Assembly: GCF_002811945.1 (NCBI RefSeq)
Contig: NZ_NPDX01000001.1
Coordinates: 1 to 64,000 of the forward strand
Source: Leptospira harrisiae
Lineage (GTDB): Bacteria; Spirochaetota; Leptospiria; Leptospirales; Leptospiraceae
Direction: 5' to 3'
Length of the DNA: 64,000 nucleotides
Of the stretch, positions 39,346 through 50,116 are shown piece after piece. A model generated the notes under the pieces. The model had not been told where the DNA came from, made no database searches, and saw only the letters and a list, made by a program, of their open reading frames with translations. How positions within the stretch are numbered: position 1 is the first letter of the stretch; every line of letters starts with the position of its first letter. A program made the position numbers and the translations under genes.

Positions 39346-39376
39346 ATAAAAAAGCGGAAGGATTCTTCCGCATATC

Positions 39377-39526
39377 TTATTTCTTAGCGATTTCTTTTAG
39401 GATTTCTTGTCTTTTTTTATCTTTATCGATATGGGAAAGAGACAACCAATCGCGTTTCAATTGTTTTTCTGAAACACCTTTGAAGGTTGCATATTTGCCG
39501 AGAATTTTTGCTGTTTTTGCGTTCAT
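39377..39526 (-). CDS. Small basic hypothetical protein (49 residues)
   Basis: A frame of 49 codons starts at ATG 39526-39524 and ends in TAA at 39379-39377. The product begins MNAKTAKILGKY, is Lys-rich, ends KKRQEILKEIAKK, and contains RDWLSLSHID. It sits between the thioredoxin-like gene and valS in otherwise empty sequence and uses ordinary codons. It resembles no family I know. It is short enough to be a chance frame, but the base composition and the lack of other content in the gap favour a gene. Confidence 0.5.
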   Translation of the reverse strand: MNAKTAKILGKYATFKGVSEKQLKRDWLSLSHIDKDKKRQEILKEIAKK

Positions 39527-39587
39527 GCCAACCAGATTCTTTTGCCTCCCCTTTCTGTCAATGCGAACCTTGGTTGCTGTTTCATCC

Positions 39588-39617
39588 TTGACCCCTAAAC
39601 TCTTTACGAAACATAGT
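39588..39617 (+). promoter_or_regulatory. Candidate sigma70-type promoter of valS
   Basis: TTGACC at 39588-39593 and CATAGT at 39612-39617 are spaced by 18 bases and end 25 bases before the valS ATG. This matches the general TTGACA/TATAAT form with two mismatches. No transcript data support it. Confidence 0.35.
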
Positions 39618-39642
39618 AAAGTGCAAGAAATCCAAAGACCCT

Positions 39643-42327
39643 ATGAAATCACAGCTACCTGACCGTTACGATCCCGAATCTGTAGAGCCCAAATGGATAA
39701 AAACTTGGGAAGAGAAACAAACCTTTGCCCCTGACTCATCTCGCAAAGAAACATTTTCGATCGTCATCCCTCCGCCAAACGTAACAGGGAATTTACACAT
39801 TGGACATGCACTCAATCATACCATCCAAGACATCATCATTCGTATCGAACGTAAAAAAGGTAAAAATGTAGTTTGGGTTCCTGGAATGGATCACGCAGGT
39901 ATCGCCACACAAGTGGTTGTAGAACGTGAGTTAGGAAAAGAAGGAAAGTCTCGAACCGATTTTACTCGTGAAGGATTTATCGAAAAGGTTTGGGAATGGA
40001 AAGCACACTCCGGTGGAATGATCGCCAAACAACAACGGTTACTCGGTGAATCAGTTGATTGGTCGCGCGAACGATTTACGTTTGATGAAGGTCTTTCCAA
40101 AGCTGTCATCAAAGTATTTCGCAGTTTGTATGATGAGGGATTGATTTACCGTGGTGAACGAATCATCAACTGGTGTCCCGTTACGAAAACCGCCATCTCT
40201 GACATTGAAGTCGAGTATAAAGAAAAACAAGGCAAACTTTATCATATCAAATATCCGAAAGCCGAATTTAAAACAAAAGATCCGAAAACGCTGAACAAAG
40301 GGGAATACATCGTTGTAGCAACCACAAGACCCGAAACGATGTTTGGTGATGTGGCGGTTTGCGCTCACCCGGATGACGTTCGTTATACGGACTTAAAAGA
40401 TAAATTTGTATTTTTGCCAATTGCAGGAAAAGAAATCCCTGTATTATTCGATTCCTTTGTAGACAAAGAATTTGGATCGGGGCTTGTGAAAATCACTCCG
40501 GCCCATGACATTAATGACTATGAAGCAGGACTTCGTTTGAAACTCACTCCAATCAACATCATGAACTTGGATGGAACACTAAACGAACAAACAGGTAAAT
40601 ACAACGGACTCGACCGGTTTGAAGCACGCAAACGTGTTGTGGAAGAACTCGAATCCAATGGTTATATTGAAAAAATAGAAACTCATATCCATAGTGTAGG
40701 TCACAACCAAAGAGGGGGAGCGGTCATCGAACCGTTGTTATCGACTCAGTGGTTTGTAAAAATTGAATCTCTTGCAAAACCTGCCATAGAAGTTGTGAAA
40801 TCAGGTAAGGTTCAATTCCAGCCCAAGATGTGGGAAAAAACATACTTTGAATGGATGGAAAATATCCGTGATTGGTGTATTTCTCGCCAACTTTGGTGGG
40901 GTCATAGAATCCCAGCTTATTATGCACCAAACGGTGAGATGGTGGTCGCTGAATCCGTTGAAGAAGCGGTATCTCTATTTTCTAAAAAAGGAGTGAGTGT
41001 CACTAAAGAGACCATCAAACAAGATGAAGACGTTTTGGATACATGGTTCTCATCTGGGCTTTGGCCATTTACGGTTTTTGGCTGGCCTGAAAATTCATCG
41101 GAGCTGAAACAATACTATCCTACCTCCATACTCGTAACTGGATTCGATATCATCTTCTTCTGGGTGGCTAGGATGATTATGAACGGTCTCAAATTTATGG
41201 GGGATGTTCCTTTCCATAAAGTTCTCATTCACGGCCTCGTTCGTGATAAAGATGGTAAGAAGTTCAGTAAGTCATTAGGTAACGTAGTCGATCCTTTGGA
41301 TATGATGAGTAAGTACGGAACTGATTCCTTTCGGTTTTTTCTCGCAGCGGTTTTACCCGAAGGAAAGGACATTCTATTCGACGAATCACGGTTAGACGGG
41401 TATAGGTCTTTCTGTAATAAAATTTGGAACTCAAGTCGGTTTATTTTTATGAACTTACCGGAAGAGTTCACAACCAAAGAACCAGATATTAATTCTTTAG
41501 AAGATACTGACCTTTGGATTTTGAACGAATTTGATCGGATGCTTAGTAAGTATGAAAAAGCTTATTCCGGTTATCTTTTTTTCGAAATGGCAAATGCTGT
41601 TTATGATTTTGTTTGGGGATCGTTTTGTGATTGGTATTTGGAATTAACCAAAGCTCGTGTGTATGGAAATGTAACTCCCGAATCACAAGAAAAAGCTCGC
41701 TTTGTGCTTGTGAGTGTATTAAAAAAATCACTCGGACTTCTCCATCCGTTTATGCCTTTCATTACAGAAGAAATTCATTCTTTACTGGAGCCGACAGAAC
41801 TTGCAAAAACAGAATTTCCAAAACCGTATGGAGTTTCTGATTCCGCGCCGGCTGTGGTTCGAATGGAACTCGTGCGTGAGATCATCACAAAGATCCGAAA
41901 CATGCGAGCAGAACTCGGAGTCAAACCTGAGAAAAAATGTAAGGTCATCATCAAGTGTGGTCATAAAGAATTAAAAGAAATGATGGAAAGAGAAATCAAA
42001 TCCATCTTACAACTTTCGAAAGCAGAAAGTTTGGAATTTTTAGATTCTTATGAAGCCAAAAACACGGATTCCGTAGGTGCTTTTTCTATCGGAGAAATTT
42101 TTCTTCCATTGGAAGGTATTTTTGATTTTGAAAAAGAAAAACAAAGATTGGAAAAAGAGAAAAAACAAATCCAATTGGAAATGGAAAAGTTGGAAAACAA
42201 AATCAACAATCCATCGTTCTTAGAAAAAGCAAAACCTGACGTTGTAGAAAAAGAAAGAGAAAAGTATAATACTTGGAAAGAGAAACTAGATAGTACGGTA
42301 AGGGCTTTAGAAAAAATTGGATCATAA
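39643..42327 (+). CDS. valS: Valyl-tRNA synthetase
   Basis: This 894-residue class I synthetase has the HIGH motif as HIGH at 52-55 ([15 protein letters not shown]), the editing domain in the middle ([13 protein letters not shown]), and the second signature as KFSKS ([10 protein letters not shown]). The C-terminal coiled coil with [12 protein letters not shown] is typical of ValRS. It charges tRNA-Val and hydrolyses mischarged Thr-tRNA. The start ATG ([10 protein letters not shown]) gives a normal N-terminus. Confidence 0.97.
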   Translation: MKSQLPDRYDPESVEPKWIKTWEEKQTFAPDSSRKETFSIVIPPPNVTGNLHIGHALNHTIQDIIIRIERKKGKNVVWVPGMDHAGIATQVVVERELGKEGKSRTDFTREGFIEKVWEWKAHSGGMIAKQQRLLGESVDWSRERFTFDEGLSKAVIKVFRSLYDEGLIYRGERIINWCPVTKTAISDIEVEYKEKQGKLYHIKYPKAEFKTKDPKTLNKGEYIVVATTRPETMFGDVAVCAHPDDVRYTDLKDKFVFLPIAGKEIPVLFDSFVDKEFGSGLVKITPAHDINDYEAGLRLKLTPINIMNLDGTLNEQTGKYNGLDRFEARKRVVEELESNGYIEKIETHIHSVGHNQRGGAVIEPLLSTQWFVKIESLAKPAIEVVKSGKVQFQPKMWEKTYFEWMENIRDWCISRQLWWGHRIPAYYAPNGEMVVAESVEEAVSLFSKKGVSVTKETIKQDEDVLDTWFSSGLWPFTVFGWPENSSELKQYYPTSILVTGFDIIFFWVARMIMNGLKFMGDVPFHKVLIHGLVRDKDGKKFSKSLGNVVDPLDMMSKYGTDSFRFFLAAVLPEGKDILFDESRLDGYRSFCNKIWNSSRFIFMNLPEEFTTKEPDINSLEDTDLWILNEFDRMLSKYEKAYSGYLFFEMANAVYDFVWGSFCDWYLELTKARVYGNVTPESQEKARFVLVSVLKKSLGLLHPFMPFITEEIHSLLEPTELAKTEFPKPYGVSDSAPAVVRMELVREIITKIRNMRAELGVKPEKKCKVIIKCGHKELKEMMEREIKSILQLSKAESLEFLDSYEAKNTDSVGAFSIGEIFLPLEGIFDFEKEKQRLEKEKKQIQLEMEKLENKINNPSFLEKAKPDVVEKEREKYNTWKEKLDSTVRALEKIGS

Positions 42328-43594
42328 ATTTAAAGTTTTACTCATTGGAAGTGGTGGAAGAGAACATGCGTTAGCGGACGCTATCTCTAAATCAAAATCT
42401 TTGGAATCTCTGAAGGTATTTCCTGGGAACGGTGGTTTTTCGAAAGATTTATTATTGGATGTAAAGGATATATCCATCACCGATAAATCCAAATTTTTTG
42501 ATTATATAAAATCTTCTGGAACAAACCTAGTTGTGGTTGGGCCAGAAGATCCGCTTGTAAACGGACTTTCTGATTGGTGTACCGAGATAGGAATCCCTTG
42601 TTTTGGACCTTCGGCTTATTGTGCGCAAGTGGAAGGAAGTAAACATTTTGCCAAAGAAATGATGAAACGGGCCAAAGTTCCAACAGCATCTTTTGCTGTA
42701 TTTACAGATCATGAATCGGCTTGGAGTTATGCCCAAAAAGAAATGTTACCCTTGGTTGTCAAAGCCGATGGACTTGCTGCTGGAAAGGGTGTCACTGTTG
42801 CTTTCGAAATGAAGGAAGTGAAACAAGCGTTAGATGAAATATTTTTAGAATCAAAGTTTGGAGAAAGTGGGAACAAAGTAGTTTTGGAATCCTTTTTGGA
42901 AGGGGAAGAAGCCTCACTTTTTGTCATCACAGACGGGGAAAGGTATATGTGCCTTCCTGCAGCCCAAGACCACAAACGTGCTTATGATGGAGACATCGGA
43001 CCAAACACAGGCGGGATGGGTGCGTATGCACCAGCACCGATTGTTACGGATGTCGTACTTTCTAAGGTAAAGGAACTTGTCATTGAGCCAATGTTAGCTG
43101 AATTTAAGTCGGCAGGCCATCCTTACAAAGGACTTCTTTATGTTGGTCTTATGATTACCAAAGAAGGAAATCCAAATGTAGTGGAATTTAACTGTCGGTT
43201 TGGAGATCCAGAAACGCAGTGTGTATTACGTTTGTTAGATGAGGATATTTTACCGATTTTTTATGCCTCGGCAGTAGGAAACCTTCCTGAGAGAAATCTA
43301 AAATTAAAAGAGGGATCATCGGCAGTTGTCGTACTTGCTGCCAAAGGGTATCCGGATTCTCCACAGAAAGGAATGTCTTTGGAAATTCCACCAAACGAAG
43401 GTAATGTGGTAGTTTACCATGCGGGAACCAAACGCCAAGAAAACCAAATTTTGGCAAACGGTGGGCGGATTTTAGGAATCACTTCCTTTGGAAGTTCCTT
43501 AAAAGATGCAATTAATGATTGTTATGCGTTTTTAACAAAAATCAAAGCACCGGATACGTTTTATAGAAAAGATATAGGACGGCGCGCGCTCTAA
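42317..43594 (+). CDS. purD: Phosphoribosylamine-glycine ligase
   Basis: This 425-residue ATP-grasp enzyme joins glycine to phosphoribosylamine in purine synthesis. [10 protein letters not shown] is the N-terminal signature, [18 protein letters not shown] the ATP-grasp lysine region, [10 protein letters not shown] follows, and [12 protein letters not shown] holds the metal-binding acidic residues. The start is TTG inside the last codons of valS (11-nt overlap); no other start fits, since [10 protein letters not shown] lies only about ten residues in. Coupled translation with valS is likely. Confidence 0.95.
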   Translation: MDHKFKVLLIGSGGREHALADAISKSKSLESLKVFPGNGGFSKDLLLDVKDISITDKSKFFDYIKSSGTNLVVVGPEDPLVNGLSDWCTEIGIPCFGPSAYCAQVEGSKHFAKEMMKRAKVPTASFAVFTDHESAWSYAQKEMLPLVVKADGLAAGKGVTVAFEMKEVKQALDEIFLESKFGESGNKVVLESFLEGEEASLFVITDGERYMCLPAAQDHKRAYDGDIGPNTGGMGAYAPAPIVTDVVLSKVKELVIEPMLAEFKSAGHPYKGLLYVGLMITKEGNPNVVEFNCRFGDPETQCVLRLLDEDILPIFYASAVGNLPERNLKLKEGSSAVVVLAAKGYPDSPQKGMSLEIPPNEGNVVVYHAGTKRQENQILANGGRILGITSFGSSLKDAINDCYAFLTKIKAPDTFYRKDIGRRAL

Positions 43595-44433
43595 TGCCAT
43601 TTAGTATCTCTGGGAATTTTAAAATTTGTGAACGTGCCAACCTTCGCAATTTTGAAAAACATCTAGGGATCATTTTGTCCGAAAACCAAACCCAACTCCA
43701 ACAACATTTGATGATTCGCCGTGCATTGCAAAACTTGAGTGGATCTGTAAGTGTTCTTTCGGGACTCAGCCGTCAAGAGTTGTTATCTTTTATTTTTATC
43801 CTCACTCAATTTGGTGATATCATTCGTTCGGAAACGCCACCGGAATACCTACAATTAGAATCGATTCCTTATGTGATTGAATGGTCAAAAGGCCATTATA
43901 TGATACCGATGGAAATTTTAGAACATCTGGCTCATGAAAGGATATTCAAAGACCAAGGGTATTTGTTTGCACTGATTCCTGCTTTATCCATCAAAGAAAA
44001 AAAATCTTGGATTCGTTGGATCGGTGTGGATTTTGAAAAGGGTGGCGACCGGGATTTAAACTTTGAAATTTATTCGCAGTGTCGTGTTTTACAAAAACCC
44101 TTTCTTGGTAAATCGCTTGTTCAAGAATCTGAGATTCGTTTGGAACAAATTTGGCCAAGAGGCAAAAACGAATACATCGATTGGTTTTATAAGGGACTTT
44201 CTACTTTTTATTATTCAATGGAAGAGATGAGCAGAAAAGAAAAAGATCCATTTTTACTTCATGTTATTGAACTCATTAAATCAGGTAAATTCATTCTCAA
44301 ACGTTTACCCGATACATACGGAAAAGAATCAAGTTATTCTCTTGTAGGAACTGTGGAAGGAAACACTCCACAACTGAGAGAAACCATATTCCAATGGGAA
44401 GTGGAACGACTTCGTAAAGATTCTTTATTTTAA
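43594..44433 (+). CDS. Hypothetical protein between purD and prfB
   Basis: This 279-residue soluble protein ([20 protein letters not shown] at the start) has a helical, Lys/Glu-rich composition, a [16 protein letters not shown] region in the middle and a C-terminal [14 protein letters not shown]. No family was recognised. The base usage is like its neighbours, and the first base of its ATG is the last base of the purD stop, so it is cotranscribed with purD and probably prfB. Confidence 0.72.
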   Translation: MPFSISGNFKICERANLRNFEKHLGIILSENQTQLQQHLMIRRALQNLSGSVSVLSGLSRQELLSFIFILTQFGDIIRSETPPEYLQLESIPYVIEWSKGHYMIPMEILEHLAHERIFKDQGYLFALIPALSIKEKKSWIRWIGVDFEKGGDRDLNFEIYSQCRVLQKPFLGKSLVQESEIRLEQIWPRGKNEYIDWFYKGLSTFYYSMEEMSRKEKDPFLLHVIELIKSGKFILKRLPDTYGKESSYSLVGTVEGNTPQLRETIFQWEVERLRKDSLF

Positions 44434-44458
44434 AACTTCCACTTCGGATTTACGCATT

Positions 44459-45586
44459 ATGGATAGATCACTAAAAGAATTAAAAAAACAAACATCAGAA
44501 ATGATTGAGACTTTCCAAACGTATTGGACGGCACAAAATTTCCAAGAAGACTACGACCGTTTATCCTCACTCATTGAAAAAGCAAACGATCCAAAAATAT
44601 GGGATTCTCCTGACCAAGCAAAAACAGTCACGCAAAAACGAAACGAGTTACAATTAAAATTAGATCCTTGGTTGGATTTAAAAAAGGAACTTCTCGATTT
44701 TCCTGATTTGATAGAACTCACTTCGGAAGAAATGGGGGAGACTGGCTTAAAATCTTTAAACGATGATTTTGATCGTATGTTTGAAGCTTTTGAAAACTTA
44801 CAAATGTTAGATGCTCTTGCTGGTAAAGATGATGGCAAGGCAGCTTTTATCAATATCCATCCAGGGGCTGGTGGAACGGAATCCCAAGACTGGGCCGATA
44901 TGTTACTGCGAATGTACACAAGATTTTGTGAACAAAAAGGATATCGTGCGGAACTTGTGGATTACCAACCGGGGGAAACGGCAGGAATCAAAAATGCCAC
45001 GCTTTACATCCAAGGGGATCATCCTTTTGGTTATTTAAAATGTGAATCGGGTGTACATCGTTTGGTTCGTATTTCCCCTTTTGATTCTAACAAAAGAAGA
45101 CATACTTCCTTTGCCTCCGTCTATGTAACACCGGAAGTTGATGATGACATCCAAGTGAACATCGAAGAAAAAGACCTTCGTGTGGATGTCTATCGTTCCT
45201 CGGGTGCTGGGGGACAGCACGTAAACACTACCGACTCTGCTGTCCGAATCACACACATTCCTACAGGTGTCGTGGTCTCATGCCAGATGGAAAGATCCCA
45301 AATCAAAAATCGTGACACGGCAATGAAAATGCTCCGTGCTCGTTTGTATGAAATGGAAAAACAAAAAGCGGAAGAAGAAAACGCAAAAAAAGCGGGTGAA
45401 AAACGTGATATTTCTTGGGGATCACAAATTCGAAGTTATGTGTTTCACCCTTACAATTTGGTAAAAGACCACAGGACGGATTTTGAAACAGGAAACGTTC
45501 ATGCTGTGATGGATGGAGACTTGGAAGATTTTATTATTGCTTACTTAAAATACCTGACAAACCAAAAGGCAAACGCGAAAGTATAA
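44459..45586 (+). CDS. prfB: Peptide chain release factor 2
   Basis: This 375-residue factor recognises UGA and UAA. The tripeptide SPF is at 206-208 (RISPFDSN) and the catalytic GGQ at 251-253 ([10 protein letters not shown]). The N-terminal helical domain (about 1-100) is complete in the single frame from the ATG at 44459. The autoregulatory +1 frameshift found near codon 26 in E. coli and many other bacteria is not needed here, since no in-frame TGA interrupts it. Regulation must therefore be otherwise. Confidence 0.96.
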   Translation: MDRSLKELKKQTSEMIETFQTYWTAQNFQEDYDRLSSLIEKANDPKIWDSPDQAKTVTQKRNELQLKLDPWLDLKKELLDFPDLIELTSEEMGETGLKSLNDDFDRMFEAFENLQMLDALAGKDDGKAAFINIHPGAGGTESQDWADMLLRMYTRFCEQKGYRAELVDYQPGETAGIKNATLYIQGDHPFGYLKCESGVHRLVRISPFDSNKRRHTSFASVYVTPEVDDDIQVNIEEKDLRVDVYRSSGAGGQHVNTTDSAVRITHIPTGVVVSCQMERSQIKNRDTAMKMLRARLYEMEKQKAEEENAKKAGEKRDISWGSQIRSYVFHPYNLVKDHRTDFETGNVHAVMDGDLEDFIIAYLKYLTNQKANAKV

Positions 45587-45590
45587 TCAA

Positions 45591-47087
45591 ATGTCTGTAA
45601 AACAGGATATTTCCGGTACTTTAAGGAAAATCCAAAAAGAAATTCAACAACTTCCGAATATTACGGATCGATTGAATTTCATTTTGGATATGACTCTGAC
45701 TTTGTTTGGAGCCTCCACCGGTAGTATATCCATTATGGACCAGGAAGAAAAAGTCCTTACGATTGTTGCGGCAAAAGGGATGGATTGGGAGAAAAAAATC
45801 GCCGCCAAACTTCCATTTAACTTAGGTGTGACTGGGCGTGCTGCCTCCACCAGAGAAATCATTTATGTTCCCGATGTAACTTTAGATAAAGACTATGTAA
45901 AACTCATCGAAACGGTTCGTTCCGAACTTGCCATTCCTCTGTTAACGAGAGATTCTACTGTTGGAGTTTTAAACTTAGAATCGGATAAGGTAAATTTTTT
46001 CTCATCCGATATCATTAACCAAGCAACTTTATTTGCTTCTCAATTAACGATTGTTATCCTTGAAGAGCGTATTGCCAAAGAAGCATTTGAAAAATCCAAA
46101 CGAGAAGAAGATCCTGTTGAAGAAATTCTTGGATATGATCCGAGTATATTATTCCTAAAACATAGAATTCGTCAAGTAGGCCCTTCTGATACCTCAGTGA
46201 TGATCATTGGAGAAGAGGGAGCTGGTAAAAAACTCATTGCTAAAGCATTACATTATATTTCCCAAAGAAAGAATGGCCCATTTCTTTCAGTAGATTGTTC
46301 GGGACTTAGTTATGAATTATTAGAAGCAGAACTCTTTGGTGGCCAAAGCGGAAAAATATTCAATCCAGGAAAATTGGAACAAGCCAACGGCGGATCTTTA
46401 TACATTGAGTCCATTGGAGATTTACCTACCAATTTACAAACTAGGCTCTTTCAAACTTTAAGAGATAAAACGATGCCAAGTCCTTCTGCCAAAAAGAAGG
46501 ACGAAGTTTTAAACATTCGGATCTTTACAGGTAGCAAAAGAGATTTATTAGAAGATATCCAAAAAGAAACTTTTTCTATGGACTTGTATTACCGCCTAGC
46601 AGAAGTTCCTTTAAGGGTGCCTCCACTAAGAGAAAGAAGAGGAGATGTTCCTCTTCTTGCACATCATTTTTTATACCAATACAATAAACAGTATGGAAGG
46701 AACAAAACGTTCTCAACAGATGCGTTAAAGGCACTTACAGGAATGCCTTGGAGTGGGAATGTAAGGCAATTACAAAGTGTCATTCAATATGCAGTCCTTG
46801 TACCACCGGAAACAGTTTTGGAACCACATTCATTTCTACAAGATGGCAAACGTGAATCTGAGGTTCCTACGAAGGTTCAGAGTTTTGGTGTGGGTACAGA
46901 AATCCTTTCTCCCTCTGAAAATTTATCTCTTAATATTGCCATCGAAAGATTGGAGGCAATTTGGATTAAAGAGGCATTCCAACGAGTCTCCACGCAGGAA
47001 GAGGCTGCTAAACTTCTAGGAATTAGTCGTGGTTCCTTGCAATATAAGATCAAAAATAACCAATTTCTGGACGGATTCAACACTTAA
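45591..47087 (+). CDS. GAF-AAA-Fis protein with degenerate sigma54-activator core
   Basis: This 498-residue protein has a GAF domain (about 20-160), an AAA+ domain and a C-terminal Fis-type helix-turn-helix (TQEEAAKLLGISRGSLQYKI). Walker A is kept (GEEGAGKK at 207-214). In place of the sigma54-contacting GAFTGA loop it has GKIFNPG (254-260), about five residues shorter. Walker B reads LYIESIG at 270-276 instead of LFLDEIG, so both acidic residues changed position or identity. The arginine-finger region FSMDLYYRLAEVP is intact. By family knowledge such changes prevent sigma54 activation. It is probably a regulator that binds DNA without remodelling sigma54. Confidence 0.88.
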   Translation: MSVKQDISGTLRKIQKEIQQLPNITDRLNFILDMTLTLFGASTGSISIMDQEEKVLTIVAAKGMDWEKKIAAKLPFNLGVTGRAASTREIIYVPDVTLDKDYVKLIETVRSELAIPLLTRDSTVGVLNLESDKVNFFSSDIINQATLFASQLTIVILEERIAKEAFEKSKREEDPVEEILGYDPSILFLKHRIRQVGPSDTSVMIIGEEGAGKKLIAKALHYISQRKNGPFLSVDCSGLSYELLEAELFGGQSGKIFNPGKLEQANGGSLYIESIGDLPTNLQTRLFQTLRDKTMPSPSAKKKDEVLNIRIFTGSKRDLLEDIQKETFSMDLYYRLAEVPLRVPPLRERRGDVPLLAHHFLYQYNKQYGRNKTFSTDALKALTGMPWSGNVRQLQSVIQYAVLVPPETVLEPHSFLQDGKRESEVPTKVQSFGVGTEILSPSENLSLNIAIERLEAIWIKEAFQRVSTQEEAAKLLGISRGSLQYKIKNNQFLDGFNT

Positions 47088-47136
47088 ACTCCAGAAAAGA
47101 ATGGATAGATTGACCTTACCTGTCGATATGATTACT

Positions 47137-47142
47137 AAGGAG
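47137..47142 (+). promoter_or_regulatory. Ribosome-binding site fixing a GTG start
   Basis: AAGGAG lies 7 nt before GTG 47150-47152 and decides the start of the OmpA-domain gene; no ATG is near. Confidence 0.6.
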
Positions 47143-47149
47143 CTTTCAC

Positions 47150-48202
47150 GTGGCAGATAGTTATTACCGTACCATCAGTGGTAAACAATATGATAATGAA
47201 TTGTTAGAAATTGCAGAAAAAGCCACCAAACGTAGCAAAGCTCCTATTGGCAAAAACGTTGCTAAAACATTATTTGATGCCATAAAAGATGGCGGTGATT
47301 ACACAGATGTGGAAAAACGCACTGTAAAGTACATTCGCGACCAGTTTAAATTTTCTCCTGAAGCTGACGAATACCTTCGTTCTGAAATTCGTAAGTGGGC
47401 AGCAAAAATCTCCGTTCCAGCTGCAAAGAAAAAATCTTCGGCTAAATCATCCGCAAAAAAAGAAACTACTACAAGACGAAGTTCCGCTCGTGCTGTTAAA
47501 GCTTCCGATGAAGGATTCACTCCTTATACTGAAAGTTATGAATTTGGGGAGACATCGCATGATGAGGTGGCTCCTACTCCTGAATACAATGAACTCGTTG
47601 CTTTGAATAAATTTCAAATCACACCAAAACAAAATCGAATTGGAAGAATTATTTTACTCAGTTTGATATTTGTATTTTTTATAGTTCTCATCATTTTTGG
47701 AATCCGAAGTTGCAATCGTAGTTCAAAATCCTCAGATAACATAAACCAAGAATCAAATGTTTCTTCGGAATCAACAGGAACACGATCTTTGGAACGAGTG
47801 GAATTATCCCAAGGTAAGATATCTAACCGATTTGAATCCAGAGCTTCGGCCATTCGTTATATCAATGATTTACAAATTCGTTTTATCAAACAAAGTATGC
47901 AAACAGAAGATAGTGCGAGTGATAAAATTGCCACTCTGGCAGAAGCACTAAAGGCTTATCCTGGAGTTCGCATTCGAATCAAAGGACATACATGTTTTAT
48001 TGGTGAAATGGATGAAAACAAAATTTTATCCGATGAACGTGCAAAATTTATCTTTGATGAATTAGTAAAAAATGGTGTCAGTGTGACACAGCTCGACTAT
48101 CGCGGATTTGGTGAAACAGCAGAAATTGAATCTAATTCTACGGAAGCTGGTCGAATCAAAAATAGACGGGTAGATTTTACTGTTTTATCTGTTAACGAAT
48201 AG
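47150..48202 (+). CDS. Inner-membrane protein with periplasmic OmpA-like domain
   Basis: This 350-residue protein has an N-terminal helical cytoplasmic domain (1-90), an Ala/Lys/Ser-rich basic linker (about 93-120), one membrane helix (about 165-187, IGRIILLSLIFVFFIVLIIF) and a C-terminal OmpA-family peptidoglycan-binding domain. The latter has VRIRIKGHTCFIGEMDENKILSDERA and a YRGFGETAEIES segment, closing with RIKNRRVDFTVL. The His-Thr of the usual GHTD motif is present but the Asp is Cys here. It would tie a cytoplasmic partner to the cell wall; the partner is unknown. The start is GTG. Confidence 0.82.
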   Translation: MADSYYRTISGKQYDNELLEIAEKATKRSKAPIGKNVAKTLFDAIKDGGDYTDVEKRTVKYIRDQFKFSPEADEYLRSEIRKWAAKISVPAAKKKSSAKSSAKKETTTRRSSARAVKASDEGFTPYTESYEFGETSHDEVAPTPEYNELVALNKFQITPKQNRIGRIILLSLIFVFFIVLIIFGIRSCNRSSKSSDNINQESNVSSESTGTRSLERVELSQGKISNRFESRASAIRYINDLQIRFIKQSMQTEDSASDKIATLAEALKAYPGVRIRIKGHTCFIGEMDENKILSDERAKFIFDELVKNGVSVTQLDYRGFGETAEIESNSTEAGRIKNRRVDFTVLSVNE

Positions 48203-48208
48203 TTACAT

Positions 48209-50116
48209 TCATTGCAACAGACGATAGAGTGATTTGGTGAGCATCCGTTTGGTGGACTGAACGGATGTATACAAACCTTCATACAACAACAAAGATTTTT
48301 TTGCCACAGCTAGCCTCGGATCTTCTTTTTCTTCCAAAGTTAGGTTGTCATCATAACCTTCCGTGATGGTTAAAATCACCCTTTGGATTCCTAAACTTAA
48401 TATTTCGTTCAAACCCTTTTTGTTAGACACTTGTTCATCAATTGCATCCATTTGTTTGATATCTTCGGAAAAAGTTTTGGGATTGATTTGGTTTCGTTTG
48501 ATTTGGTTGTAAATCCTCTCTGAAACTGTGAGTCCTCGTTTGACAGTGGATACAAAATCTAATAAACTTTCTGTTGTGGATTTAATTTCTGAAACCAATT
48601 GTTTTTGATCGAAAAAGGGATCTTCTTTTTTCAGCTGAGATTGGATTTGACTGCGAACGGATTGTACTAAATTAGTTTGGATTTTTATTTCGTTTTCATC
48701 ACTCGCAAACTCCTTTTCAAAATGGGAATGAGGAATTCCTTCTAATTTGGTACCAAACTTGGTGAGGTTGGTCCAAGGATTTTCTTTGGCATGGTCTTCA
48801 AACCATTTTTTAAAGATTAACATCTTCTCATTGGTGATATATGTTTCCCCTAAGTTTCCTGTTACTTTTTTTTGGGGTAAAGCAAACAGCTGTTTGTAGT
48901 TATGTTTTTCTCGGCGAAACTTTCTAGATTCTAAATAGTTCAATCGTTCTTCGAGTACGGCCCCCTTGGAATGTGCAAGACCTTTCGTAAAACTCAAGTC
49001 CTGACCCACTAAAAAAACAGACTGGGCACCCATAAGAGTGGCAAGACTTGCGGTATTGGTGGAAACGGAACCTCCAAAAGGAACAGATCCAATTTCACTG
49101 GGGCCAGTTCTTTCCAGTAGTCCAATCAAAGGAAAAGGAGAAGAAGTCACAAAACCCTTGTTTGGTCCTTTGTCTAATCGCAAACTTAAATAAGTGGATG
49201 TGGGGTCAAAAATAAGAATCCCATCTCCAACATAATCTTCGAGGTATTGGCTGTTTAAGGCTTGCGGGTCTACAGAAAAAATCAAATCAGGATCAACACC
49301 AAAAGAGGTGAGGATGGGAAGGGCTGTGTCCACTGCTAGAAGCAGAAATTGGTTTCTGTATTTTTTTAAATCAGGTATGGATTCGGATAGGCTTGGACCT
49401 GCCCCGCAAACCACAATAGAGATCCCTTCTGCAATTCCAAATAGATCGGAAACAGGACGATACTTAGATAATTCAGGAAGGTTGTAACAAATATTTTTGG
49501 CCCAGATTTTTTCAAACCGAGTGAGTGTGGCAAGGTTCACATCTTTTTTGTGAAACATCTGTTCGGCGGTATGGCGAAGTTTTAAATAATCGGATTCTCT
49601 CCATTGCCAAGAGCCGCGGTGAGGAACAAAACTAATAGGATGAGTGCCCTTTCCTTTGACAGCTTCAGAGAGTTGGTCTTCCATTCCTTGACCTGTGATG
49701 AGGATTAGTTTTCCCTCTAACAGTGCTTTGGAAAAATCAAAAATTTGGAATGCTTCCTTAATGAAAAACGCATGAGGTTCCATCCAAATGATGGTTACTT
49801 TTTCTCTTTCTATCAGGTAAGGAATGATATATCCAAGACCAGCACCAAACAATAGATAAATGCGTTCGCTGCCGTCATGGGGAAGTTCGGTGGCAAATCG
49901 TTCTGCTTCTTTTTTGGGATCAAACCGACTATGAATCCAAACTCCATCTAATTCTAATGTAGGATCTCCTGTTTTAGATTTTGTTAGTTGGTAAGTATAA
50001 TTTGATTCGGAATCTAATGAATTCGTAGTCTCGGATGGATTTCCTAAATTTAGAATTACTTCTGCTAATGGAGATGGTATAGCCGCTAGATTTTTTTCCA
50101 AATTCGAATGGTTCAC
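48209..50116 (-). CDS. Maf-like DUF115 protein (6-hydroxymethylpterin diphosphokinase MptE-like family)
   Basis: This 635-residue protein has the DUF115/Maf pattern. An N-terminal domain (about 60-200) with YLLFGAGLGYIIPYLI is followed by a central domain from about 225, containing VVCGAGPSLSESIPDL, LAVDTALPIL and SVDPQALN, and then GSVSTNTASLATLMGAQSVFLVGQDLSF. A C-terminal helical tail closes it. Maf proteins transfer nonulosonic acids to flagellin in many bacteria, while MptE-like kinases are distant relatives. GTG start directly after the penicillin-binding-protein stop. Its place in a cell-wall operon is unusual. Confidence 0.82.
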   Translation of the reverse strand: MNHSNLEKNLAAIPSPLAEVILNLGNPSETTNSLDSESNYTYQLTKSKTGDPTLELDGVWIHSRFDPKKEAERFATELPHDGSERIYLLFGAGLGYIIPYLIEREKVTIIWMEPHAFFIKEAFQIFDFSKALLEGKLILITGQGMEDQLSEAVKGKGTHPISFVPHRGSWQWRESDYLKLRHTAEQMFHKKDVNLATLTRFEKIWAKNICYNLPELSKYRPVSDLFGIAEGISIVVCGAGPSLSESIPDLKKYRNQFLLLAVDTALPILTSFGVDPDLIFSVDPQALNSQYLEDYVGDGILIFDPTSTYLSLRLDKGPNKGFVTSSPFPLIGLLERTGPSEIGSVPFGGSVSTNTASLATLMGAQSVFLVGQDLSFTKGLAHSKGAVLEERLNYLESRKFRREKHNYKQLFALPQKKVTGNLGETYITNEKMLIFKKWFEDHAKENPWTNLTKFGTKLEGIPHSHFEKEFASDENEIKIQTNLVQSVRSQIQSQLKKEDPFFDQKQLVSEIKSTTESLLDFVSTVKRGLTVSERIYNQIKRNQINPKTFSEDIKQMDAIDEQVSNKKGLNEILSLGIQRVILTITEGYDDNLTLEEKEDPRLAVAKKSLLLYEGLYTSVQSTKRMLTKSLYRLLQ

